A stretch of 64,000 nt of DNA from Rhodobacterales bacterium RIFCSPHIGHO2_02_FULL_62_130 (lineage in GTDB: Bacteria > Pseudomonadota > Alphaproteobacteria > Rhodobacterales > Rhodobacteraceae), in NCBI GenBank assembly GCA_001828855.1, contig MHZT01000001.1, positions 124,001 through 188,000 of the forward strand, read 5' to 3'. Below the pieces are notes generated by a model. It had not been told where the DNA came from. It saw only the letters and a program-made list of their open reading frames with translations, and did no database searches. Numbering within the stretch: position 1 is the stretch's first letter; each line of letters starts with the position of its first letter. Of the stretch, positions 26,187-34,014 are shown piece after piece. The position numbers and the translations under genes are program-made.

Positions 26187-27182
26187 TCAGGCCGCCCCGT
26201 GGCGGGTGTGCCACGCAGGCTGCACATCCCCTGCCATCGTCCGTGCCAGATAGACCGCCCGCGCAATCGCCCGTGCCAGACAGCAGGCCGCCGCATGGCC
26301 AAGCGCGAAACTGTCGGCAATAGGATCGGCCAAGGCCCGCGCGCCGGTGGCGGCGGCAAAGACCAGATCGCCATCCAGCAATGTATGCGACGGCACCAGC
26401 GCCCGCGCCATGCCGTCTTGAGCCGCCACCGCCATGCGCTGCGCCTGCGCTTGGGTCAGGGCGGCATCGGTCGCCACGATCGCAATCGTAGTCGCCTCGC
26501 CCCGTCGTTTGGTCAGGGGTGGCTCATGCATCGGATCATGGCCTGTGGCGATGCCCAAACCGCCAAACTCTGCGCCCATCTCCCAAGGGGCCGCCCAGAA
26601 CTGCGGCCCCTCTGCCACCGTGGCCGACCCCAAAGCATTGACGGCCACCAGCGCACCCACCGTCATGCCGTTCTGCAACACAGCCGAGGCAGAGCCCAGC
26701 CCGCCCTTCCATGTTCCCGTCATTGCGCCATAGCCCGCGCCTGCGCTGCCCAGATCAAACTCTGGCCCGGCGGCCTCAAACGCAGCCCGCCCCAGATCGG
26801 CATAAGGGTTGCGCGCCCAATCCTTGTCGCCCCCGTTCAGCAGATCGAACAGGATCGCCCCCGGCACGATTGGCACGCGGGCGGGACCAACGGCAAAGCC
26901 CCGCCCCGCCGCGCGCAGACCCTCCATCACCCCCGAACAGGCATCCAGCCCAAAGGCCGATCCGCCCGACAGCACCAGCGCATCCACCTCTTGCACCAGT
27001 CGGTCGGGGGCCAGCAGATCTGTTTCGCGCGTGCCGGGTGCGCCGCCCATCAGGCTCACCGCCGCCACGAACGGGTGGTCTGCCAGCAAAACCGTGCTGC
27101 CGGACCGCAAGCCCGCATCCTGCGCGTTGCCCACCCGCAGCCCCGGCACATCGGTAATCAGGTTCCGTACTCCGTTCCGCAT
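26187..27182 (-). CDS. P1 (S58/DmpA-like) family aminopeptidase
   Basis: 331 residues from the ATG at 27182 (MRNGVRNL), preceded by AGAGAGG at good spacing; the frame is open to 27593 but the extra part is low-complexity shadow of the neighbouring SDR. P1/DmpA proteins are autoprocessed N-terminal nucleophile hydrolases acting on short peptides or D-residues. Seen: TDVPGLRVGNA start, LSGGSAFGLDA, GLGSASAV with the likely nucleophile Ser, TVGALVAVNALG, and C-terminal ATDAALTQAQAQRMAVAAQDG. No signal peptide. Its ribosome site lies inside the conserved core of the composite intergenic repeat (27183-27257), so the repeat supplies the translation start context. Confidence 0.88.
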   Translation of the reverse strand: MRNGVRNLITDVPGLRVGNAQDAGLRSGSTVLLADHPFVAAVSLMGGAPGTRETDLLAPDRLVQEVDALVLSGGSAFGLDACSGVMEGLRAAGRGFAVGPARVPIVPGAILFDLLNGGDKDWARNPYADLGRAAFEAAGPEFDLGSAGAGYGAMTGTWKGGLGSASAVLQNGMTVGALVAVNALGSATVAEGPQFWAAPWEMGAEFGGLGIATGHDPMHEPPLTKRRGEATTIAIVATDAALTQAQAQRMAVAAQDGMARALVPSHTLLDGDLVFAAATGARALADPIADSFALGHAAACCLARAIARAVYLARTMAGDVQPAWHTRHGAA

Positions 27183-27257
27183 GGCATCCTCTCTGCAAAA
27201 ATATCCTCGGGGGGAAGGATTTGTGCAGCAAATCCTGTGGGGGGCAGACAGCCCCCC
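27183..27257 (-). repeat. Composite hairpin repeat, copy 1 (minus orientation)
   Basis: Read on the minus strand: hairpin GGGGGGC-tgtct-GCCCCCC (27239-27257), then hairpin GGATTTG-ctgca-CAAATCC (27217-27235), then a core CCCCCGAGGATATTTTTGC and AGAGAGGATG. The same order of parts occurs at 58418-58506 and 59002-59086 with different stem sequences. The last part forms the ribosome-binding site of the P1 peptidase gene. Confidence 0.65.
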
Positions 27258-27315
27258 GGCTTGAGCCTGCCCCAAGCCCGTGCCATCGTCAGCAAAGCAC
27301 AAAAAGGGGATGAGG

Positions 27316-28017
27316 ATGCAAAAAGTTGCGGTGATTACGGCAGGCGGGTCCGGCATGGGGGCGGCTGCGGCGCGGCGTCTGGCGGCGGATGGGTTCGCGG
27401 TGTCGATCCTGTCCTCGTCGGGGAAGGGCGAGGCGCTTGCACAGTCTTTGGGCGGGGTTGGGGTCACTGGGTCGAACCAGTCCGGCGACGACGTACAGCG
27501 GTTGGTCGATGTGACGATGGCGCGGTTTGGGCGGATCGATGTGCTTGTGAACTCGGCCGGACATGGACCAAGGGCGGCGCTGCTTGATATCACCGACGAG
27601 GGCTGGCATCAGGGCATCGACATCTATTTCCTGTCCGCCGTGCGCCCTATTCGGGCCGTCACCCCGATCATCGAGGCGCAGGGCAGTGGCGGGTCGATCA
27701 TCAATATCACCACTTTCGCCACCTTCGAGCCTGATCCCGCCTTCCCGACCAGTGGCGTTGCGCGGGCAGGTCTGGCCGCATTTACAAAGCTTTATGCCGA
27801 CAAATATGCGCCGCAAGGCATTCGCATCAACAACATATTGCCGGGCTTTATCAACTCATTGCCCGAGAAAGAAGAATTCCGCAGCCGCATCCCGATGGGC
27901 CGCTATGGCCGTGTCGAGGAAATCGCGGGAACTGTCAGCTTTCTGGCTTCGGATGCGGCGGGCTATATCACGGGGCAGAACCTGCGCGTGGATGGCGGGA
28001 TTACGCGGTCTGTGTGA
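27316..28017 (+). CDS. SDR-family protein lacking the canonical Tyr-x-x-x-Lys
   Basis: 233 residues from the ATG at 27316 (MQKVAVITAGG); ATG at 27310 is an alternative, and both follow AAGGGG. The Rossmann fold is clear: ITAGGSGMG cofactor loop, VLVNSAG at the NAG position, LPGF and the C-terminal YITGQNLRVDGG. At the catalytic site, where YxxxK is expected, the sequence reads PTSGVARAGL, putting Ser146 and Arg150 at the Tyr and Lys positions; the catalytic Ser position is Thr (INITT). So it probably binds NAD(P) but may not be a standard dehydrogenase, or uses a different mechanism. Stands alone; a REP copy and a repeat follow it. Confidence 0.85.
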   Translation: MQKVAVITAGGSGMGAAAARRLAADGFAVSILSSSGKGEALAQSLGGVGVTGSNQSGDDVQRLVDVTMARFGRIDVLVNSAGHGPRAALLDITDEGWHQGIDIYFLSAVRPIRAVTPIIEAQGSGGSIINITTFATFEPDPAFPTSGVARAGLAAFTKLYADKYAPQGIRINNILPGFINSLPEKEEFRSRIPMGRYGRVEEIAGTVSFLASDAAGYITGQNLRVDGGITRSV

Positions 28018-28029
28018 CCTGCGTTTAAG

Positions 28030-28054
28030 GGGGCGTGAGGATCACGCACCCTAC
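28030..28054 (-). repeat. REP-type hairpin, copy 2 (minus orientation)
   Basis: On the minus strand: GTAG, GGTGCGTG, short loop, then CACGCCCC, with one mismatch in the 8-bp stem. It lies 173 bp upstream of the RAYT gene and in the opposite orientation to the copy at its 3' end. Confidence 0.7.
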
Positions 28055-28112
28055 CCTTCGCACCAAGCCTGTGCCGGTTTGCGCGGCGGCGGGAGTGGCG
28101 CAGGGGCCGGTT

Positions 28113-28145
28113 GCCTCCGGCGGGGATATTTTTGCAAAGAGGATG
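28113..28145 (+). repeat. Short GCCTCCGGCGGG...GATATTT intergenic repeat, copy 2
   Basis: GCCTCCGGCGGGGATATTT followed by TTGCAAAGAGGATG. It is followed by a hairpin GCGGAA...TTCCGC (about 28149-28169). It lies in the leader of the RAYT gene. Confidence 0.65.
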
Positions 28146-28226
28146 GGCGGAACATTTTGTTTCCGCGGGCTTTGCCGAAAATATCGTTCTAAGGTTTTGT
28201 TAACTTTGTCGTGGCAGCCTTGGGCC

Positions 28227-28706
28227 ATGTCACACTATTTGCGCCCCGAATCCAAAGCCGCCAGCATCTTTTTCACCGTAGCCCTTGCGCGGCGCGGGGA
28301 TGATCTGTTGTTGCGCGAGATCGAGCGTTTGCGTCAGGCCGTGCGCCTGACGCGGGCGGAGCGGCCGTTCCAGATCGATGCATGGGTCGTTTTGCCCGAT
28401 CATCTGCATGCGATATGGACGATGCCTTGGGGGGATGGCGACTACGCCACCCGCTGGCGTCTGATCAAGGCGCGGTTCTCGATGGGCTTGCCACGCGGTG
28501 TTGCGCGGGCCAGCCACCAGCTGCGCTCCGAGCGCGGGGTCTGGCAGCGCCGGTTCTGGGAGCATCATCTTCGCAACGATGAGGATTACGCGGCCCATAT
28601 GCGGTTTTGCCGCACTGATCCGGTGCTGCACGGGCTGGTTGAGACGGCAACCGAGTGGCCGTTTTCATCCTTTCACCAGCACACACCTTTGCAGAAGGTG
28701 GGGTAG
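28227..28706 (+). CDS. REP-associated tyrosine transposase (RAYT)
   Basis: 159 residues, single-domain TnpA_REP protein of the IS200/IS605 HUH superfamily. His59-Leu60-His61 in PDHLHAIW is the HUH metal-binding motif and Tyr121 (DEDYAAHM) is the candidate catalytic Tyr; the C-terminus (DPVLHGLV, then WPFSSFH) is typical of RAYTs. RAYTs cut and join single-stranded REP sequences and are thought to have spread them. Matching REP copies lie on both sides in inverted orientation (28030-28054 and 28703-28726), and the gene's TAG stop lies inside the GTAG of the downstream copy. The start is chosen at MSHYLRPES because the family begins close to this block; the frame stays open upstream without a ribosome site. 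Confidence 0.88.
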   Translation: MSHYLRPESKAASIFFTVALARRGDDLLLREIERLRQAVRLTRAERPFQIDAWVVLPDHLHAIWTMPWGDGDYATRWRLIKARFSMGLPRGVARASHQLRSERGVWQRRFWEHHLRNDEDYAAHMRFCRTDPVLHGLVETATEWPFSSFHQHTPLQKVG

Positions 28707-28726
28707 GGTGCGTGCTTGCACGCACC
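28703..28726 (+). repeat. REP-type hairpin, copy 3 (plus orientation)
   Basis: GTAG then GGTGCGTGC-tt-GCACGCACC, perfect 9-bp stem. The TA G of GTAG is the stop codon of the RAYT gene. It ends 8 bp before the convergent zinc-ribbon gene. Confidence 0.85.
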
Positions 28727-28734
28727 TTTGCCAG

Positions 28735-29061
28735 TCAGAAATCGAACAGATCGCCCAGAAAGCTTTCCCGTCGTTTCTTCTTGTAGCCGCGGTGGTAATC
28801 GTCGTCGTCGTCGTCACGGCGGCGCGGTGGTTCTTCGCGGTAGGTTTGGGGCGCGGCACGCGGCGGTTCGGGCAAATAGACGGGGGCCGCTTCACGCGGG
28901 GCAGAGCGGGCAACAGGCTCGGAGGTTCCGGCGGCGCGGTCGATGATCTTGTCCAACTCTCCACGATCCAGCCAGACCCCGCGGCATTTGGGGCAATAGT
29001 CGATCTCGACTCCGTTCCGGTCGGCCATGACAAGGGTTTCGTTATCGACAGGGCAACGCAT
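28735..29061 (-). CDS. TFIIB-type zinc-ribbon protein with acidic/basic tail
   Basis: 108 residues from the ATG at 29061, chosen because GGAG sits 7 nt upstream and the protein then begins MRCPVDNETL, as zf-TFIIB proteins do; ATG at 29073 would add four residues. Zn ligands CPVD...CPKCRGVWLDRGEL at about residues 3-35. The rest is a low-complexity Pro/Glu/Arg linker with a run of Asp, a basic patch (YKKKRRES) and a hydrophobic C-terminal end FLGDLFDF that may dock a partner. Function unknown. Confidence 0.8.
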   Translation of the reverse strand: MRCPVDNETLVMADRNGVEIDYCPKCRGVWLDRGELDKIIDRAAGTSEPVARSAPREAAPVYLPEPPRAAPQTYREEPPRRRDDDDDDYHRGYKKKRRESFLGDLFDF

Positions 29062-29073
29062 CGGCTTCTCCAT

Positions 29074-29290
29074 TTTTCCATGCTGGTGTTAGATGGGGGC
29101 GCAAATCCGCATCGCAAGAGGCTTGCTAAAACCTGCGCTTCAGGTCATTCTATAAATGAGCCGTGGCGATGGCGTCGCCACAAGGGGGAAGCCCCGCCGC
29201 TTGCAGGCCAGTCCTGCTTTCGTCCTGCACGCCGGGACCTTTCGGGGTTCCGTGCCGCATATGGGTCGGACCCCAGCCATGAGGTCTGAT
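29074..29290 (+). promoter_or_regulatory. GC-rich, highly structured leader of the creatinase gene
   Basis: Between about 29155 and 29290 several stems can be drawn: GTGGCGA-tggcg-TCGCCAC, GCAGG-n-CCTGC, GGGACC with GGTTCC, and an alternative GGGGTTCC with GGACCCC just before the start codon. The last two are mutually exclusive, as in an attenuator or riboswitch platform. It matches no known riboswitch class that I can recall. The frame is open through here but has no family-like sequence. Confidence 0.4.
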
Positions 29291-30496
29291 ATGACGGAAC
29301 GTCCGCAACAATACCGTTTCCACCAAGGCGACCGGGTGCTGCCCTTTGCTGCCGAAGAATATGACACCCGCCTTGCCGATCTGCGCGAGTTGATGGAGGT
29401 GCAGGGGGTTGATGCCTGCGTCTTCACCTCGATGCACAACATCGCCTATTACTCGGGCTTCCTCTATTGCTCGTTCGGGCGTCCCTATGGTCTGGTGGTG
29501 ACGCCGACGCAATCGGTGACGATCAGCGCGGGGATTGACGCGGGCCAGCCGTGGCGGCGTTGCCATGGCGACAACATCACCTACACCGACTGGCAGCGTG
29601 ACAATTACTGGCGTGCGATCCTGTCTGTAACGGGGGAAGGCCGCGTGATCGGCTGTGAGGCCGACCATCTGACGCTGCTGCAATCGGAAAAGCTGAACCA
29701 TTTCCTGAAGCCCAAGCGCGGTGTCGATATCGCCCCCGCCACTATGCGCCAGCGCATGAGCAAGTCGCCCGCCGAATTGATCATGATCCGCAACGGCGCG
29801 GCTGTGGCCGATGTCGGTGGCTATGCGATCCGCGAGGCCGTCAAGGAAGGCGCGCGCGAGTTGGATATCGCCATGGCGGGGCGTGACGCGATGGAGTTGG
29901 AGATTGCCAAACGCTTCCCCGATGCCGAATACCGCGATACCTGGGTTTGGTTCCAGTCGGGCATCAACACGGACGGGGCGCATAATCCCGTGACCTCGCG
30001 CAAGCTGAAGCGGGGCGATATCCTGTCGCTGAATACCTTCCCGATGATCTCGGGCTATTACACCGCTTTGGAGCGCACGATGTTCGTGGGCGAGGTCGAT
30101 GCCGCCAGCCGCCGGATCTGGGAGATCAACGTCGCGGCGCATGAATATGGCATGAGCCTGCTGAAACCCGGTGCCTCTTGCGCCGAGGTGACGCACAAGA
30201 TCAACACCTTCTTCGAAGAGCATCAGGTGCTGCAATACCGCACTTTCGGCTATGGCCACTCGTTCGGGGTGCTGTCGCATTACTATGGCCGCGAGGCTGG
30301 TCTGGAACTGCGCGAGGACATCGATACCGTGCTGGAGCCGGGGATGGTGATCTCGATGGAACCGATGCTGACCATTCCCGAAGGCCAGCCGGGCGCGGGC
30401 GGCTATCGTGAACATGACATCCTGATCATCACCGAGGATGGCAACGAAGACATCACGAAATACCCCTACGGTCCCGATTTCAACATCGTGGGCTAA
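29291..30496 (+). CDS. Creatinase (creatine amidinohydrolase)
   Basis: 401 residues from the ATG at 29291, preceded by GAGGT; this gives the normal creatinase length (about 403). Hydrolyses creatine to sarcosine and urea. Pita-bread M24 fold; strongly creatinase-like blocks throughout: YYSGFLYCSFGRPY, YTDWQRDNYW, WFQSGINTDGAHNPVT with the catalytic His at 231 (His232 in Pseudomonas), TFGYGHSFG, SHYYGREAGLELREDID, and GGYREHDIL. These are creatinase rather than DddP or prolidase sequences. No transporter or sarcosine oxidase gene is adjacent in this window. Confidence 0.93.
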   Translation: MTERPQQYRFHQGDRVLPFAAEEYDTRLADLRELMEVQGVDACVFTSMHNIAYYSGFLYCSFGRPYGLVVTPTQSVTISAGIDAGQPWRRCHGDNITYTDWQRDNYWRAILSVTGEGRVIGCEADHLTLLQSEKLNHFLKPKRGVDIAPATMRQRMSKSPAELIMIRNGAAVADVGGYAIREAVKEGARELDIAMAGRDAMELEIAKRFPDAEYRDTWVWFQSGINTDGAHNPVTSRKLKRGDILSLNTFPMISGYYTALERTMFVGEVDAASRRIWEINVAAHEYGMSLLKPGASCAEVTHKINTFFEEHQVLQYRTFGYGHSFGVLSHYYGREAGLELREDIDTVLEPGMVISMEPMLTIPEGQPGAGGYREHDILIITEDGNEDITKYPYGPDFNIVG

Positions 30497-30549
30497 GGGG
30501 TCGGTTTGTCCTTTTCTTCCCGCCGAGGGTTTCCGGCATAAGCGACGGA

Positions 30550-30583
30550 GCCTCCGGCGGGGATATTTGGGCAAAGAGGATGA
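30550..30583 (+). repeat. Short GCCTCCGGCGGG...GATATTT intergenic repeat, copy 3
   Basis: GCCTCCGGCGGGGATATTT followed by GGGCAAAGAGGATGA, nearly identical to the copy at 28113. It lies in the 231-bp gap between creatinase and the L,D-transpeptidase gene; the rest of that gap shows a TTGACG hexamer near 30688 that may be a -35 element. Confidence 0.7.
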
Positions 30584-30727
30584 GCGGAACGCGGCATCCT
30601 TTCCCCGAAGGTGCAAAAGATGTGGCATGAATCACCCTTTGGCGGCAACGCCAGAGGGTTTCTTATTTTCAAGGGCGACAGGGGACTTGACGGGCGGGCG
30701 GAGTCACGCGCTAGGTGCCGTTAACCG

Positions 30728-31663
30728 ATGCAATTCCGAGTCTCTGCTGTGACAAGCCCTGTTCTTCGCATTATGGCGCTTTTGGCGCTTTCCATTCTTG
30801 CGGCTTGTGCCGCGCCCAAAGCCGAAGAGCCGCAATTGCCGGTGATCACACCCGGCTACGAAGCGGTCGAGGATGAAGGGTTCTTCATCGAAGCAGTCGA
30901 GCCGCAGCATCTTGCCGGGGGTCAGGCCCGCGTCGAGGTGGATTATGCAGGCGACGAAAAGCCCGGAACCATTGTGGTGGATACCTTCGCCCGCAGGCTT
31001 TACTTTGTTTTGGAGGGCAACCGGGCGATCCGCTATGCCATAGCGGTGGGCCGTGAAGGTTTGGCTTTCCGTGGCTCGGGTGTGATCGGGCGCAAGGAAA
31101 AGTGGCCAAGCTGGCAGCCTACCGCCAATATGTTGCGGACAAGGCCCGATCTTTACGCGGAATACGCGGGCGGTCGCGCTGGCGGTCTGGATAACCCCTT
31201 GGGTGCGCGGGCGATGTATCTGTATCGCGGCGGGCGCGATTCGATGTTCCGTATCCACGGCACCATCCAGAACTCCAGCATCGGCCATGCCACCAGTGCG
31301 GGTTGCATCCGCTTGTTCAACCAAGACGCGATGGATCTGTTCGAGCGGGTCGAGATGGGCGCGCGGGTGAAGGTGCGCTCGCTTGAGGAAAGCCTTGAGG
31401 CTGAAGGCCCCTATATGGAAGATGCCTATGGCCGTGCGGTGCCGGATACGCCGGTGAACGTCGCCAAAAAGGCTGCCGACCTGATTGCAATTGCCGAAGA
31501 AGAGGCGCGGCGCGTCGAGCAAGAGGCGATTGCCGCCGAACAAGCCGCGCTAGAGTTCGAGAAGGCCGAGAAAAAGCGGCTGGCAAAGTGCAGGCGTCAG
31601 GGGATTGCACCGGCGGATTGCCCGCCGGCCCCCCAGACTGTGCTGGCCGGGATCAGCCAATAA
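30728..31663 (+). CDS. L,D-transpeptidase (YkuD domain) lipoprotein
   Basis: 311 residues. The signal peptide has a lipobox ILAAC near residues 23-27, so it is likely an outer- or inner-membrane lipoprotein facing the periplasm. The YkuD catalytic motif is HGT (about 178) followed by SAGCIRL with the nucleophile Cys, as in Erf/Ybs-type transpeptidases that make 3-3 peptidoglycan crosslinks or anchor lipoproteins. The C-terminal part is a Glu/Ala/Lys-rich helix ending in a Cys pair (KCRRQGIAPADC), possibly a disulfide. ATG at 30773 is a possible later start, but it would shorten the signal. The 3' end overlaps the convergent cupin gene by 11 bp. Confidence 0.9.
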   Translation: MQFRVSAVTSPVLRIMALLALSILAACAAPKAEEPQLPVITPGYEAVEDEGFFIEAVEPQHLAGGQARVEVDYAGDEKPGTIVVDTFARRLYFVLEGNRAIRYAIAVGREGLAFRGSGVIGRKEKWPSWQPTANMLRTRPDLYAEYAGGRAGGLDNPLGARAMYLYRGGRDSMFRIHGTIQNSSIGHATSAGCIRLFNQDAMDLFERVEMGARVKVRSLEESLEAEGPYMEDAYGRAVPDTPVNVAKKAADLIAIAEEEARRVEQEAIAAEQAALEFEKAEKKRLAKCRRQGIAPADCPPAPQTVLAGISQ

Positions 31664-31994
31664 TCACGTAGTCTTTCAACGTGGTTTCCAGCACTTCCCA
31701 AGTGCCTTTGAAGCCCGGTTTGATGATATAGCTGTCACCCGCCCTCAGGTGGGTGACTGTGCCGTTTTCATCGGTCAGCACAGAATGGCCGGAATGGATG
31801 TAGACATATTCCCATTCTGTATAGGACGTGCGCCACTTGCCCCGCGTGGATTGCCACAGCCCGCTGTAGATGGACCCGCGTTCTTCCACGCTCCATGTTG
31901 TGTGAACCGGATCGCCCTCGATCAGACGTGCCGCGTCGGGGCGGGTGATTTCGGGGGTGATGCCGTCACGGGTCACGCGGGTTAGCAGGCTCAT
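31653..31994 (-). CDS. Small single-domain cupin protein (EutQ/ureidoglycine-type)
   Basis: 113 residues, one jelly-roll domain. It resembles the cupin_3/DUF861 family (GLWQSTRGKWRTSYTEWEYVYIHSG, with Trp/Glu-rich metal side, and LRAGDSYIIKPGFKGTWEVLE). Members include ureidoglycine aminohydrolase and sugar-epimerase-like proteins; substrate unknown here. GGAGC precedes the start. Divergent from panB. Confidence 0.8.
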   Translation of the reverse strand: MSLLTRVTRDGITPEITRPDAARLIEGDPVHTTWSVEERGSIYSGLWQSTRGKWRTSYTEWEYVYIHSGHSVLTDENGTVTHLRAGDSYIIKPGFKGTWEVLETTLKDYVIIG

Positions 31995-32146
31995 GAATGC
32001 TCCTATCTGTTGGCCCTATAGCGCCTTGCGGGGCCGCCAAGGTCAAGAGGCTGGCCGCGCCGCAGTGCAGCGTAATATTCTTGCTGTCCCGACAGGGCTG
32101 TGCCTTTATACTGGGCAGGAATAGATCAGCGCGGAGCTTGCCTGAC

Positions 32147-32983
32147 ATGAGTGCCACCTCGGCTTTGCGCCCCGTGCTGCCCCCCGATATCCGCGCCCGC
32201 AAGGGTCAGGCGCCCTTGGTGGTGCTGACGGCCTATACCACGCCGGTGGCGCGGCTGGTCGATCCGCATTGCGATATTGCGCTGGTGGGCGATTCGGTGG
32301 GGATGGTGCTGCATGGCATGCCAAGCACGCTTGGCGTCACGATGGAGATGATGATCCTGCATGGCCGTTCGGTGGTGCGTGGGCTGTCGCGCGCGATGGC
32401 GGTGATCGACATGCCGTTCGGATCGTATGAGGAAAGCCCGCAGCAGGCCTATCGCAACGCTGCCCGCCTGATGGCGGAAACCGGCGCGCCTGCGGTCAAG
32501 CTGGAGGGCGGCGCGCATATGGCTGAAACCATTGCGTTTTTGACCAAGCGCGGCGTGCCGGTGATGGCGCATATCGGCCTGACGCCGCAATCGGTGAACA
32601 CATTGGGCGGCTATAAGGTGGTTGGCCGCGAGGGGGAGGCTGAGGCCGTGGTCGAGGATGCGCGCGCTGTTGAGGCGGCAGGGGCGTTCTCGGTGGTGCT
32701 GGAGAAGGTGCCGGTCGGCCTGTCGGCACGCATCACGCAAATCCTGTCGATTCCGACGATTGGCATCGGCGCGGGCGTTCACTGTGACGGGCAGGTGCTG
32801 GTGGTCGATGACATGCTGGGCCTGTTCACTGAATTCCGTCCGAAATTTGTGAAACGCTATGCCGAATTGGGGCAGGCCGCCGATCAGGCGATTGCCGCCT
32901 ATGCCGCCGAAGTGCGCGCCCGTGCCTTCCCTGCCGACGAACACGGCTTTGCCGATGTTTTGCCCACGAAAGACAAGCCATGA
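32147..32983 (+). CDS. panB: 3-methyl-2-oxobutanoate hydroxymethyltransferase
   Basis: 278 residues from the ATG at 32147. First pathway step of pantothenate: adds a hydroxymethyl group from methylene-THF to ketoisovalerate to give ketopantoate. TIM-barrel with [25 protein letters not shown] (Mg-binding Asp), [21 protein letters not shown], and [20 protein letters not shown]. Overlaps panC by ATGA. Frame is open upstream to 31997 without family sequence. Confidence 0.97.
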   Translation: MSATSALRPVLPPDIRARKGQAPLVVLTAYTTPVARLVDPHCDIALVGDSVGMVLHGMPSTLGVTMEMMILHGRSVVRGLSRAMAVIDMPFGSYEESPQQAYRNAARLMAETGAPAVKLEGGAHMAETIAFLTKRGVPVMAHIGLTPQSVNTLGGYKVVGREGEAEAVVEDARAVEAAGAFSVVLEKVPVGLSARITQILSIPTIGIGAGVHCDGQVLVVDDMLGLFTEFRPKFVKRYAELGQAADQAIAAYAAEVRARAFPADEHGFADVLPTKDKP

Positions 32984-33819
32984 CCGAGATCGTCCACACC
33001 GTTGCCGAATTGCGTCGAAAGGTGCGGGCTTGGCGGGGCGCTGGGGAAATGGTGGGCGTCGTGCCGACCATGGGCGCGCTGCATGACGGGCATCTGTCGC
33101 TGGCGCGCCGCGCGCGGGCGGAATGTGACCGCGTGATCACCACGATTTTCGTGAATCCCAAACAGTTCAACAACCCCGACGATCTGAAGAAATACCCTCG
33201 CACTTTGGAGGCCGATGCGGCGCTGTTGTCGCATGTGCCGGTTGATGTGGTTTTTGCGCCTTCGGTGGACGAGGTTTATCCCGACGGGTTTGCCACCACG
33301 GTTTCAGTGGGCGGCGTGTCCGAGCCGCTGGAAGGCCGGATGCGTCCGGGCCATTTTGACGGTGTGGCCACGGTTGTGACCAAGCTTTTCGGAATGACCG
33401 AGGCGGATCGCGGATATTTCGGCCAGAAGGATTGGCAGCAGTTGCAGGTGGTGCTGAAGCTGGTGCGCGATCTGAACCTGCCGGTCGAGGTAGTGGGCTG
33501 TGAAACCATCCGCGAGGAGGACGGGCTGGCGATGTCGTCGCGCAATGTGCGTCTGACACCTGAAGGCCGCGCGATTGCGGCTGTGCTTTATGCGGCGGTG
33601 ACTGTGGCGGCCGAGGATATTCGCGCCGGTCAATCTGACCGCATGGCGATCCGCGAGGCCGCCGAAAAGCTGCGCGCGGCAGGGTTCGAGAGGGTCGAAT
33701 ACATCGAATTGCGCGATGCCGAAACGCTGATGCCCTCGGATGATCCGCGCCGCCCGCGCCGGATGCTGGCGGCGGCTTGGCTGGACGGCGTGCGCCTGAT
33801 CGACAATATCCCGGTCTGA
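32980..33819 (+). CDS. panC: Pantothenate synthetase
   Basis: 279 residues. ATP-dependent condensation of pantoate and beta-alanine in the cytoplasm; product feeds CoA and thus the carrier-protein arms of the PKS/NRPS locus. Nucleotidyl-transferase motifs [10 protein letters not shown] (about 30-39), [16 protein letters not shown], and the KMSKS-like MSSRN. Forms a panBC operon with a 4-bp overlap. No aspartate decarboxylase gene (panD) follows. Confidence 0.97.
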   Translation: MTEIVHTVAELRRKVRAWRGAGEMVGVVPTMGALHDGHLSLARRARAECDRVITTIFVNPKQFNNPDDLKKYPRTLEADAALLSHVPVDVVFAPSVDEVYPDGFATTVSVGGVSEPLEGRMRPGHFDGVATVVTKLFGMTEADRGYFGQKDWQQLQVVLKLVRDLNLPVEVVGCETIREEDGLAMSSRNVRLTPEGRAIAAVLYAAVTVAAEDIRAGQSDRMAIREAAEKLRAAGFERVEYIELRDAETLMPSDDPRRPRRMLAAAWLDGVRLIDNIPV

Positions 33820-33959
33820 CCGGATTCTCCTGCGGAAAACGATTGCCGAACCTGCTGTCCCGTCTTGTCCTGACCCAATCAGGTCTTGGCGAGGGGATAG
33901 ACTTGGGCAAGGATGGTATGATCGGTCATGGGGCGCCGCCTTATTTCCACGACCGGTGG

Positions 33960-33978
33960 ATGTAATCGGGATTTACAT
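33960..33978. promoter_or_regulatory. Palindrome ATGTAA-N7-TTACAT upstream of the seven-gene operon
   Basis: Perfect 6-bp arms, 7-bp spacer, 36 bp before the first gene of the unknown operon and close to an AT-rich CATATATTG. Shape fits a dimeric repressor or activator site (GntR/LysR-like). The regulator is not identified. Confidence 0.5.
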
Positions 33979-34014
33979 TCATATATTGTGACGCAGGTTC
34001 AAACGGAGGATCAG

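Noticed and set aside
29155-29290. Known guanidine or glycine riboswitch
   Set aside because: The conserved core sequences of those classes are not present; kept only as an unclassified structured leader.
29291-30496. DddP (DMSP lyase), which shares the M24 fold
   Set aside because: Sequence blocks and length are those of creatinase (His231 context, YCSFGRPY, GGYREHDIL), not DddP.
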